Below are positions 51,846 through 59,593 of a DNA stretch of 64,000 nucleotides, in pieces. The notes beneath the pieces are model-generated. The model was not told where the DNA came from. It saw nothing but the letters and a program-made list of their open reading frames with translations, and did not search any database. Positions within the stretch are counted from its first letter, which is position 1. Each line of letters begins with the position of its first letter. Location of the stretch: assembly GCF_001667075.1 (NCBI RefSeq), contig NZ_LZIL01000069.1, forward strand, positions 112,966 to 176,965, read 5' to 3'. The translations under genes and the position numbers were made by a program. Source of the DNA: Mycobacterium sp. 852014-52450_SCH5900713. Lineage in GTDB: Bacteria > Actinomycetota > Actinomycetes > Mycobacteriales > Mycobacteriaceae.

Positions 51846-53284
51846 GACTCGTCACCGCGTTCGCGCCGCTGACGGCGGGCGGCCTTGCGCTCCGCGGCCC
51901 CGGTGCGTTCGCTGCGTTCCAGCCGCACATCGGTGCCTCTCCCAGACATCGCAACCTGTTGTCCCGCAGGCGTTTGCGGCTCCCAGTCGAATGTCATGTC
52001 CCCGATGGTCACGGCGCACCCGGGTTGCGCGCCCAGCCGCAGCAGTTCATCCTCGACACCCAACCGGGCCAGGCGGTCGGCGAGGTAGCCCACGGCTTCG
52101 TCATTGTCGAAGTTGGTCTGCCGGACCCAACGCTGGGGCCGCGCGCCCGTGACCACGAAGCCGCCCTCGCCGTCCGGCTCGACGGTGAAGCCGCTATCGT
52201 CGACGGGAACCGGCCGGATGACCGGCCGACGCGGCACCACCTGCGGGCGGGCGGCGTTGTATTCCGAGATCATCCGCCACAGCCCGAAGACCAACGGCTG
52301 CAGGCCTTCCCGCGATACCGTCGACACGAGGAACACCGGCCAGCCGCGTTCGGCGATGTCGTCGCGGACGAATTCGGCGAGTTCCCGCGCCTCGGGCACG
52401 TCGATCTTGTTGAGCACCACCGCCCGTGGCCGCTCGGCGAGATCGCCCAGGACCGAATCACCTTGCAGGGTGGGCGTATACGCGGCGAGTTCGGCTTCCA
52501 GCGCGTCGATGTCGGACATCGGGTCGCGGCCCGGCTCGGCGGTGGCGCAGTCGACGACGTGCACCAGCACCGCGCAGCGCTCGATGTGCCGAAGGAAATC
52601 CAGGCCCAGGCCACGGCCCTGCGCTGCGCCGGGAATCAGGCCCGGCACATCGGCGACGGTGAAGGTGTGCTCGCCCGCCGACACCACACCGAGGTTGGGC
52701 ACCAGCGTCGTGAACGGGTAGTCCGCGATCTTCGGTTTGGCCGCCGAGATCGCCGACACCAGTGACGATTTCCCGGCCGAGGGAAAACCGATGAGGCCGG
52801 CATCGGCGACGGTCTTGAGCTCGAGCGTCAGGTCCCGGGCTTCGCCCTGCTCACCGAGCAGCGCGAAACCGGGGGCCTTGCGGGCCCGCGACGCGAGTGC
52901 GGCGTTGCCCAGGCCGCCACGGCCACCGGCCGCGGCTTCGAAGCGGGTGCCCGCACCCACCAGATCTGCCAGCAGCCGGCCGTTTTCGTCCAAGACCACG
53001 GTGCCGTCGGGAACCTTGACTTCCAAGTCCGCGCCGGCCGCACCGTCGCGGTTGTTGCCCATCCCCTGTTTGCCCGACGGCGCGGTGACGTGCGGATGGA
53101 AGTGGAAGTCCAGCAAGGTGTGGACCTGCGGGTCGACGACGAACACGATGCTGCCGCCGCGGCCGCCATTGCCGCCGTCGGGGCCGCCCAGCGGCTTGAA
53201 TTTCTCGCGATGGACCGACGCGCAGCCGTTACCGCCGGAACCCGCGCGCGCGTGGATGACGACCCGATCGACAAATCGAGGCAT
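51842..53284 (-). CDS. obg: Obg GTPase
   Basis: 480 aa from ATG 53284. The glycine-rich Obg domain is at 1-157 (FVDRVVIHARAGSGGNGCASVHREKF). The GTPase domain has G1 GFPSAGKSSL, G3 DVPGLIPGA and G4 NKIDVPE. An OCT domain follows (about residues 350-430, VDDSGFTVEPDGEGGFVVTGARPQRW), then a basic tail ending RRQRRERGDES. Obg is an essential ribosome-assembly GTPase that also senses ppGpp. It lies downstream of rplU-rpmA as in most bacteria, separated by 96 bp that contain a diverged palindromic repeat. Confidence 0.95.
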   Translation of the reverse strand: MPRFVDRVVIHARAGSGGNGCASVHREKFKPLGGPDGGNGGRGGSIVFVVDPQVHTLLDFHFHPHVTAPSGKQGMGNNRDGAAGADLEVKVPDGTVVLDENGRLLADLVGAGTRFEAAAGGRGGLGNAALASRARKAPGFALLGEQGEARDLTLELKTVADAGLIGFPSAGKSSLVSAISAAKPKIADYPFTTLVPNLGVVSAGEHTFTVADVPGLIPGAAQGRGLGLDFLRHIERCAVLVHVVDCATAEPGRDPMSDIDALEAELAAYTPTLQGDSVLGDLAERPRAVVLNKIDVPEARELAEFVRDDIAERGWPVFLVSTVSREGLQPLVFGLWRMISEYNAARPQVVPRRPVIRPVPVDDSGFTVEPDGEGGFVVTGARPQRWVRQTNFDNDEAVGYLADRLARLGVEDELLRLGAQPGCAVTIGDMTFDWEPQTPAGQQVAMSGRGTDVRLERSERTGAAERKAARRQRRERGDES

Positions 53285-53343
53285 CGAATACCAGCCCTTC
53301 GAATGTCACGCCAGGGCGAATACCTCGCGAAGCCGCCGAAACG

Positions 53344-53368
53344 TTCCCCGCACGGGGGCGGTGCCCCC
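53344..53368. repeat. GC-rich palindromic repeat, diverged third copy
   Basis: TTCCCCGCACGGGGG followed by CGGTGCCCCC, clearly related to the copies at 26197 and 26240, here between rpmA and obg. The inner CCCCG/CGGGG arms can fold into a hairpin, so it could weaken read-through between these two genes. Confidence 0.6.
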
Positions 53369-53380
53369 GGCTCGTGAGGC

Positions 53381-53635
53381 CTAGACCTGGGGCGTGATGC
53401 TGACGGTTTTGCGGCCGCGCTTGATGCCGAACTCGACGGCTCCGGCGGCCTTGGCGAACAACGTGTCGTCACCGCCACGCCCGACGTTCAGGCCGGGGTG
53501 GAACTTGGTGCCACGCTGGCGAACGATGATCTCGCCCGCCTTGACGATCTGGCCGCCGAACCGCTTCACGCCGAGCCGCTGAGCGGCGGAATCCCGGCCG
53601 TTGCGCGAGCTGGAAGCGCCCTTCTTGTGTGCCAT
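53381..53635 (-). CDS. rpmA: 50S ribosomal protein L27
   Basis: 84 aa from ATG 53635. MAHKKGASSSRNGRDSAAQRLGVKRFGGQ is the standard L27 N-terminus, which reaches the peptidyl-transferase centre, followed by GEIIVRQRGTKFHPG. There is no N-terminal processing extension of the Firmicutes type. It lies 15 bp after rplU in the usual rplU-rpmA-obg order. Confidence 0.97.
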   Translation of the reverse strand: MAHKKGASSSRNGRDSAAQRLGVKRFGGQIVKAGEIIVRQRGTKFHPGLNVGRGGDDTLFAKAAGAVEFGIKRGRKTVSITPQV

Positions 53636-53650
53636 GTCTGTCGCCTCCCG

Positions 53651-53962
53651 CTACTTGATTCCGGTGACCTTCAGGACCGTCAGCTGCTGACGGTGCCCCT
53701 GACGCTTGTGGTAGCCGGTCTTGTTCCTGAACTTGTGGATACGGATCTTCGGGCCCTTGGTGTGCTCGAGCACCTCGCCGGTCACCGCCACCTTCGCCAG
53801 CGCGGCGGCGTCGGTGGTCACCTTCGCGCCGTCCACGACCAGGGTGACGGGGAGCGACACGTTCGCGCCCGGGTCGGAGTCGAGCTTCTCGACCTTGACC
53901 ACGTCCCCGACGGCGACCTTGTACTGCTTGCCGCCCGTCTTGACGATTGCGTAGGTCGCCAT
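53651..53962 (-). CDS. rplU: 50S ribosomal protein L21
   Basis: 103 aa from ATG 53962 (MATYAIVKTGGKQYKVAVGD); the longer frame to 54022 is basic non-family sequence and is rejected. The L21 signature GPKIRIHKFRNKTGYHKRQGHRQ is intact. It is the first gene of rplU-rpmA; a good promoter lies about 175 bp upstream. Confidence 0.97.
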   Translation of the reverse strand: MATYAIVKTGGKQYKVAVGDVVKVEKLDSDPGANVSLPVTLVVDGAKVTTDAAALAKVAVTGEVLEHTKGPKIRIHKFRNKTGYHKRQGHRQQLTVLKVTGIK

Positions 53963-54134
53963 CGTTGCTCCTGCCTTCTTTCCTGTGCTCAGCCGCTCTT
54001 CGGCTCTTCGCGCGCGAGCCACCGGCGGTGCGCTCGGACAAAGCTAAGTGGGTCTGGGTTGCGGGTCTGCGCCGGCTGCCCGGGAGTCCCGCTGTCGCCG
54101 GCCAAAGTCCACCCGGCCTGACGACAACTGTCCT

Positions 54135-54164
54135 AGGGTACTTGACCAGCGGCTACAGGGTCAA
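54135..54164 (-). promoter_or_regulatory. Sigma-A-type promoter for rplU-rpmA
   Basis: On the minus strand TTGACC (54164-54159) is followed after 18 bp by TACCCT (54140-54135), a good -35 and a TANNNT -10. It lies about 175 bp upstream of the rplU start codon, giving a leader of roughly 165 nt, in the gap after rne. Confidence 0.5.
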
Positions 54165-54175
54165 ACTGGTCCAGA

Positions 54176-56986
54176 TCAGTCCGCGTGGATGGGCGGGCCC
54201 GCCGGTCTGCCTGCCGCGCGGCGCCGCCGCAGACGTTCGAAGCCCGGTCCGCCGTTGACGGACCCGTCGGAATCCTCGTCGGAATCGGAGTCATCGGAGT
54301 CGGAGTCGTCCTCGACGTCCAGGTCGTCGTCGTCCATCTCGAGGTCCTCGTCGTCCTCGCCGAGGTCGTCCTCGTCGTCGAGATCCTCGTCGTCGTCGTC
54401 GTCGAGATCGTCCTCAGAGTCGTCGGTGTCTTCGTCGGTGTCTTCGAAGTCCTCTTGGTCGGTGTCCTCCACGTCGGCCACGCCCCGCTGCTTGCGCTCG
54501 TCGAGCTCGTCGGTCGCTTCCTCGGCGGACTCGTCTGACTCGTCGTCGTCACGGTCGGCCTGCGCGGACCCGCCGGCGGCCATCGCCTTGAACATCGGGT
54601 GCTCGCCGGGAGCATGAGCCGGCACCTTGGCCACCACCGGCTCCTCGGTCCCTTTCTTCTTGGAGCGCCTGCCGCGGCGACCACCGGACTCCGACTTGCG
54701 TCCGTTCGAGGGGGCCGAATCCACCGGGTCGGTGTGCAGCACGATCCCCCGGCCGCCGCAGTGGGTGCACGACGTCGAGAAGGCCTCGATCAGCCCGGTA
54801 CCCAACCGCTTGCGGGTCAGCTGGACCAGACCCAGCGACGTCACCTCGGACACCTGATGGCGGGTGCGGTCGCGCGCCAGCGCCTCGGTGAGCCGCCGCA
54901 ACACCAAGTCGCGGTTGGACTCGAGGACCATGTCGATGAAGTCGATGACCACGATGCCGCCGATGTCACGCAGCCGGAGTTGGCGGACGATCTCCTCGGC
55001 CGCCTCCAGGTTGTTCTTGGTGACCGTCTGCTCGAGGTTGCCGCCGGACCCGGTGAACTTGCCGGTGTTGACATCGACCACCGTCATGGCCTCGGTCCGG
55101 TCGATCACCAGCGTGCCGCCCGAGGGCAGCCAGACCTTGCGCTCCATCGCCTTGGCGAGTTGCTCGTCGATGCGATGCACCGCGAAGACGTCGGGCCCCG
55201 GCTGACCGTCGGCGCCGCTGGGCGGTTCGTACTTGTTCAGCTTCGAAACCAGGTCGGGCGCAACGGAATTCACATAGTCGGTGATCGTCGTCCACGCCTC
55301 GTCGCCGGAGACGATGAGGCCGGCGAAGTCCTCGTTGAACAGGTCACGGATGACCTTGACCAGCACGTCGGGCTCTTCATAGAGCGCGACGGCCGCGCCG
55401 GCGGCCTTCTCGGTGATCTCGCCCGCCTTGGCCTCGATTTGCTTCCAGCGCTCCTGCAGCCGGGTGACGTCGTTGCGGATGTCGTCTTCTTTGACACCCT
55501 CGGATGCGGTGCGGATGATCACCCCGGCATCGGACGGCACCACTTCGCGCAGGATTTCTTTCAGCCGCTGCCGTTCGGTATCCGGCAGCTTGCGGCTGAT
55601 CCCGGTCGACGACGCGCCCGGCACGTAGACCAGGTAGCGGCCGGCCAGCGATACCTGGGTGGTCAGCCGGGCGCCCTTGTGCCCGACTGGGTCCTTGCTC
55701 ACCTGGACCACGACGTAATCGCCCGGTTTGAGCGCCTGTTCGATCTTGCGGTCGGACCCGCCCAGGCCGGCGGCTTCCCAGTTGACCTCGCCGGCGTAGA
55801 GCACGCCGTTGCGGCCGCGGCCGATGTCGACGAACGCCGCCTCCATCGACGGCAGGACGTTCTGCACGATCCCGAGGTAGATGTTGCCCACCAGCGAGGC
55901 GGACGCGGCCGAGGTCACGAAGTGCTCGACCACGATGCCGTCCTCGAGCACGGCGATCTGGGTGTAGCGCGCCCCCTGATGCGGCGGCTCGGTGCGGACC
56001 CTGTCGCGCACGACCATGATTCGTTCGACGGCCTCGCGACGCGCCAGGAACTCCGCTTCGCTCAGTACCGGCGGACGACGCCGTCCGGCGTCGCGGCCGT
56101 CACGGCGCCGTTGGCGCTTGGCCTCCAGCCGGGTGGAGCCGTCGATGCCCTTGATCTCGGCGTTTGACGAGCCATTTCCGCCATTGCCGCCGTTCTTCCC
56201 GCTGCGGGGCGGCCGCTCGTGCACCACCGTGTTGGGCGGGTCGTCGGAAGATGCGTTTTCATCACCGTCGTCGCCCGAGCCCGACTTGCGTCGCCGGCGC
56301 CTGCGGCGGCGGCGGTTGCCGCCCTCCGCCGAACCGTCATCGCCGGTGTCGGAGTCATCGGAGTCGTCGTCTTCGCCGTCGTCGTCCTCGGCGTCGGAGG
56401 AGTCGCCCTCTCCCGCCTTCTGGCCCCGTTGTTGCGGCTCGTCGTCGTCGCCCGAGTCGTTCTGGTTGTCGGGTCCGCCCTGCTCACCCCGGCCGCGGCC
56501 GCGCCCGCGTCGGCCCCGTCGGCGCCGCCGGTTGGCCGGTCGATCGGCCTGCTCGTCGTCTTCGTCGTCGGCGTCGGAATCATCGGAGTCGGTGTCGTCG
56601 TCGGCGTTGCCGTCGTCTTCCTCCGCCTGTACCGGCTGCGGCGCGACGAACAGCGGCATGTAGTGCGGCCGCTCGACCGCCGTCTCGAGCATCAGCCGGG
56701 ATTCGGGTTCCCCGGCCGCGGCGGCGTTCTCGCCGCCGGCTCCGGCGTCCGCGGCGCCCTCATCGGGCTGGGCAGCCAGCAGATCGCGTACCCGTACCGC
56801 GTCATCACGCTCCACGGTGGAGTGCGCGCTGCGTATCCGTCCGTCGAGGGCGCTGAGCGCATCCAGCACTCGCTTACTGGTCGTCCCCAGCGTTCGGGCG
56901 AGCGAATGGACTCTCAGGCGGTCCGGCAGTTCGTCGTGCCGAGTCGGCTCTTCGGATGACTCTGCGGATGGTGCACCGTCTACCAC
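54176..56986 (-). CDS. rne: Ribonuclease E/G
   Basis: 936 aa from GTG 56986 with GAGGAG upstream. It opens with a short helical module (LRVHSLARTLGTTSKRVLDALSALDGR, IF2-N-like), then a disordered region of acidic and basic tracts (about 100-300), the S1 domain with LVGNIYLGIVQNVLPSMEAAFVDIGRGRNGVLYAGEVNW, and the catalytic domain with DVNTGKFTGSGG and IDFIDM (Mg-binding Asp residues). The zinc-link Cys residues are in CTHCGGRG. After about residue 830 the tail is almost only Asp/Glu/Ser. It is the main endoribonuclease for mRNA decay and rRNA processing, acting as a tetramer. The two unstructured flanks are typical of actinobacterial RNase E. Confidence 0.95.
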   Translation of the reverse strand: MVDGAPSAESSEEPTRHDELPDRLRVHSLARTLGTTSKRVLDALSALDGRIRSAHSTVERDDAVRVRDLLAAQPDEGAADAGAGGENAAAAGEPESRLMLETAVERPHYMPLFVAPQPVQAEEDDGNADDDTDSDDSDADDEDDEQADRPANRRRRRGRRGRGRGRGEQGGPDNQNDSGDDDEPQQRGQKAGEGDSSDAEDDDGEDDDSDDSDTGDDGSAEGGNRRRRRRRRRKSGSGDDGDENASSDDPPNTVVHERPPRSGKNGGNGGNGSSNAEIKGIDGSTRLEAKRQRRRDGRDAGRRRPPVLSEAEFLARREAVERIMVVRDRVRTEPPHQGARYTQIAVLEDGIVVEHFVTSAASASLVGNIYLGIVQNVLPSMEAAFVDIGRGRNGVLYAGEVNWEAAGLGGSDRKIEQALKPGDYVVVQVSKDPVGHKGARLTTQVSLAGRYLVYVPGASSTGISRKLPDTERQRLKEILREVVPSDAGVIIRTASEGVKEDDIRNDVTRLQERWKQIEAKAGEITEKAAGAAVALYEEPDVLVKVIRDLFNEDFAGLIVSGDEAWTTITDYVNSVAPDLVSKLNKYEPPSGADGQPGPDVFAVHRIDEQLAKAMERKVWLPSGGTLVIDRTEAMTVVDVNTGKFTGSGGNLEQTVTKNNLEAAEEIVRQLRLRDIGGIVVIDFIDMVLESNRDLVLRRLTEALARDRTRHQVSEVTSLGLVQLTRKRLGTGLIEAFSTSCTHCGGRGIVLHTDPVDSAPSNGRKSESGGRRGRRSKKKGTEEPVVAKVPAHAPGEHPMFKAMAAGGSAQADRDDDESDESAEEATDELDERKQRGVADVEDTDQEDFEDTDEDTDDSEDDLDDDDDEDLDDEDDLGEDDEDLEMDDDDLDVEDDSDSDDSDSDEDSDGSVNGGPGFERLRRRRAAGRPAGPPIHAD

Positions 56987-57317
56987 GTATTCTCCTCAAG
57001 CCCCCGGGCGCGTCCTTGCGACGCGGCCACGCGAGGGCTTCGCTATGGGCCCGGCTAACTTCCCCCGGGCTTGTGATGGTCTCGCCCCGAGCGGTTCGCG
57101 GGGAATGCACTCGGCGCCGTGCTGAATGATGGCCTGACATGCCGCGCACCAACGCCGGGGTGGCGATGATCGCGCTTGTCTAAGTCTTCATTCGGGTGTC
57201 CGAAGCCGGTCCGGCGACGTTCACCCTCCGTCAGTATCCCACATCACTCGGCGAGCCCCACCAACCCGTGAGCCAACGGGCCGTCAGCGGCGCGGCGCGG
57301 CCCCGTTAACCGGGGCG
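56987..57317 (-). promoter_or_regulatory. rne upstream region and leader
   Basis: 331 bp between ndk and rne on the minus strand without a convincing gene. It contains the ndk terminator hairpin at 57300-57316, a possible -10 GATACT (minus strand, 57238-57233) without a clear -35, and a long GC-rich leader. Autoregulatory RNase E sites, if any, would lie here, but none can be recognised by eye. Confidence 0.4.
57300..57316 (-). terminator. ndk terminator hairpin
   Basis: GCCCCG (57300-57305) and CGGGGC (57311-57316) pair around TTAAC, 1 bp beyond the ndk stop codon. It is a short GC-rich stem without a T-run. Confidence 0.5.
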
Positions 57318-57728
57318 CTACGCGTCGGGAAACCAGAGCGCGATCTCGCGCTTTGCGGAGTCGGTCGAATCGGACCCATGCACGAGGTTGAACTGCGTCT
57401 CCAGCCCGAAATCGCCCCGGATCGTGCCGGGTGTGGCCTTCTCCACCGGGTCGGTTCCGCCCGCGAGCTGCCGAAACGCAGCGATCGCCCGCGGTCCCTC
57501 GACGATTGCCGCCACCACCGGACCCGAGGTGATGAACTCCAGCAGCGAGCCGAAAAACGGCTTGCCCTCGTGCTCGGCGTAATGCTCGGCGGCCAGGTCT
57601 TCGCTGACGCGCCGAAGCTCCAGCGCAGCGATGCTCAGGCCCTTCCGCTCGATGCGGCCGATGATTTCCCCGACCAGCTGCCGCTGGACGCCGTCTGGCT
57701 TGATCAGTACCAGGGTCCGTTCGGTCAC
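57318..57728 (-). CDS. ndk: Nucleoside diphosphate kinase
   Basis: 136 aa, starting TERTLVLIKPDGVQRQLVGE and containing the active-site His in FNLVHGSDSTDSA. Length and the KPDG motif are standard for a hexameric NDK, which balances NTP pools by transferring phosphate from one nucleotide to another. It is the counterpart of Rv2445c (ndkA). It stands 72 bp after the DUF4233 gene and is followed directly by a hairpin, so it is probably the last gene of the valS-folC-DUF4233-ndk series. Confidence 0.97.
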   Translation of the reverse strand: MTERTLVLIKPDGVQRQLVGEIIGRIERKGLSIAALELRRVSEDLAAEHYAEHEGKPFFGSLLEFITSGPVVAAIVEGPRAIAAFRQLAGGTDPVEKATPGTIRGDFGLETQFNLVHGSDSTDSAKREIALWFPDA

Positions 57729-57800
57729 GGCGCACAGCGTACAGAACCGGGCGGCGATCGGTCGGGCGGCGAGTGCGGCGGGGTCCTCTGGGGGCCGCCC

Positions 57801-58151
57801 CTACCGCTGGCGGCGTTGCACCTCGGCCCGGAAGTACGCGATCAGAGCCCACAATCCCGTGAACAGCACCCCGATGATCCCCACGCCGGGATACACCGCA
57901 AAGCCGGCAAGCAGGAGGACTTGGACACCCAGGTTCACCCAAATGGCCCAGGGTTTGCGCTGCACCCCGCCCAGCAGGATGAGCAGCGCGGCCACCCCGA
58001 TCAGATAACCCAGCGACACCGGCCTCAGTCCACCGCCGACGGCGCTGACCACCGGAATCGCCAGCAGCACCACGATCGCTTCCAGGAGCAGCGTCGCGGC
58101 CATCACCGCGCCGAAGCTCTTCCAGGGGTCCGCCCGGTTCTGGTCGGTCAT
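57801..58151 (-). CDS. DUF4233 membrane protein
   Basis: 116 aa from ATG 58151, overlapping the folC stop by 4 bp. Four short membrane helices: FGAVMAATLLLEAIVVLLAIP, GYLIGVAALLILLGGV, WVNLGVQVLLLAGFAVYPG and GIIGVLFTGLWALIAYF. The family occurs almost always directly downstream of folC in actinobacteria (Rv2446c type), but its function is unknown. No catalytic residues stand out. Confidence 0.85.
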   Translation of the reverse strand: MTDQNRADPWKSFGAVMAATLLLEAIVVLLAIPVVSAVGGGLRPVSLGYLIGVAALLILLGGVQRKPWAIWVNLGVQVLLLAGFAVYPGVGIIGVLFTGLWALIAYFRAEVQRRQR

Positions 58152-59593
58152 TCCGGATCCCGACCGAACAGGGTCCGCGCCGCCCCGGCGGTGACGACCG
58201 AGCCCGTGATGACGATTCCCGCGCCGGAGAAGGCTTCGGGTTCTCCGTCCACCGTCGCGTCGTCGACCAGGGCGGTCGCGGCGTCGATGGCGTCGCGCAG
58301 GTTCTCGGCGGAAAACACCCGATCGGGCCCGAACCGCTCCCCCGCCGCCAGCGCCAGCGACTCGACGTCCAGTGCCCGCGGCGACCCGTTGTGGGTCACG
58401 ACGACGGCATCGAGGACCGGCTCGAGCGCCCCGAGGATGCCGTTCACGTCCTTGTCGGCCAGCACGCTGAGCACGCCGACCAGGTAGCGGAAGTCGAATT
58501 CGTCGCTCAGGGTCTGCGCCAGCGCGGCCGCACCGGCCGGGTTGTGGGCGGCGTCGATGAAAACGGTCGGCGCGCTGCGCATGCGTTCCAGCCGGCCGGG
58601 GCTGGTGACCGCGGCGAACCCGGCCCGCACCGCCTCGACGTCGAGTTGCCGCTGCGCCCCGGCGCCGAAGAACGCTTCCACCGCCGCGAGTGCGACCGCG
58701 GCGTTGTGCGCCTGGTGTTCGCCGTGTAGCGGAAGGTAGATGTCGGAATACACCCCGCCGAGGCCCTGCAGCCGCAGCACCTGCCCGCCGATCGCGACCC
58801 GACGCTCCAAAACCGCGAACTCCGAATCCTCGCGGGCCACCGCGGCGTCGGCCCGCACGGTCTGGGCCAGCAGCACTTCCATCGCTTCGGGCGCCTGGCG
58901 CGCGATGACGGCGACGGTGTCGGGTGCGCCGTCGGAAGCCTTCGTGATGATGCCGGCCTTCTCGGCGGCGATGCCGGCGAGGTCGTCACCGAGGTATTCG
59001 ACGTGGTCGATGCCGACCGGGGTGATGACCGCCACCGGGGCGTTGATGACGTTGGTGGCGTCCCACCGCCCGCCCATGCCGACCTCGATGACCGCGACGT
59101 CGACGGGCGCGTCGGCGAACGCGGCGAACGCCATGGCGGTCAGCACCTCGAACTTGCTCATCGCCGGGCCGCCGGCGGCGTTCGATTGCGCGTCGATCAT
59201 CTGCACGAAGGGCTCGATCTCTCGATACGTCGCGACGTACTGCGCCGGGGTGATCGGACGACCGTCGATCGCGATCCGCTCAACCGCCGACTGCAGGTGC
59301 GGGCTGGTGGTTCGCCCGGTACGACCGTGCAGCGCGGTGACCAGCGCGTCGACCATGCGCGCCACCGAGGTCTTGCCGTTGGTGCCCGCGATGTGGATCG
59401 AGGGATAGGCCAGTTGCGGTGAGCCCAGCAAGTCCATCAGCGCGCTGATCCGGGTCAGGCTCGGCTCGATCTTCGTCTCCGGCCAGCGTTGGTCCAGCAG
59501 GTGTTCGACCTGCAGGAGGGAGGCGATCTCGTCCGGCGTGGGAGCCAGGCTGGTGGCCTCGCCGGGCTCGGACCAGTCGGAGGGCTCGCTCAC
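58148..59593 (-). CDS. folC: Folylpolyglutamate/dihydrofolate synthase
   Basis: 481 aa from GTG 59593. Mur-ligase fold: P-loop HIAGTNGKTSVARMVDAL, VIEVGMGGRWDATNV, and the C-terminal FIDAAHNPAGAAAL. FolC adds glutamates to folates. It overlaps valS upstream and the DUF4233 gene downstream by 4 bp each, a tightly coupled housekeeping operon. The N-terminal acidic stretch before the catalytic domain is longer than in E. coli FolC, as usual in mycobacteria. Confidence 0.94.
   Translation of the reverse strand: MSEPSDWSEPGEATSLAPTPDEIASLLQVEHLLDQRWPETKIEPSLTRISALMDLLGSPQLAYPSIHIAGTNGKTSVARMVDALVTALHGRTGRTTSPHLQSAVERIAIDGRPITPAQYVATYREIEPFVQMIDAQSNAAGGPAMSKFEVLTAMAFAAFADAPVDVAVIEVGMGGRWDATNVINAPVAVITPVGIDHVEYLGDDLAGIAAEKAGIITKASDGAPDTVAVIARQAPEAMEVLLAQTVRADAAVAREDSEFAVLERRVAIGGQVLRLQGLGGVYSDIYLPLHGEHQAHNAAVALAAVEAFFGAGAQRQLDVEAVRAGFAAVTSPGRLERMRSAPTVFIDAAHNPAGAAALAQTLSDEFDFRYLVGVLSVLADKDVNGILGALEPVLDAVVVTHNGSPRALDVESLALAAGERFGPDRVFSAENLRDAIDAATALVDDATVDGEPEAFSGAGIVITGSVVTAGAARTLFGRDPE

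Noticed and set aside
54250..54560. Trinucleotide-like GTC repeats that might be a microsatellite
   Set aside because: They code in frame for the acidic tail of RNase E and are interrupted by other codons.
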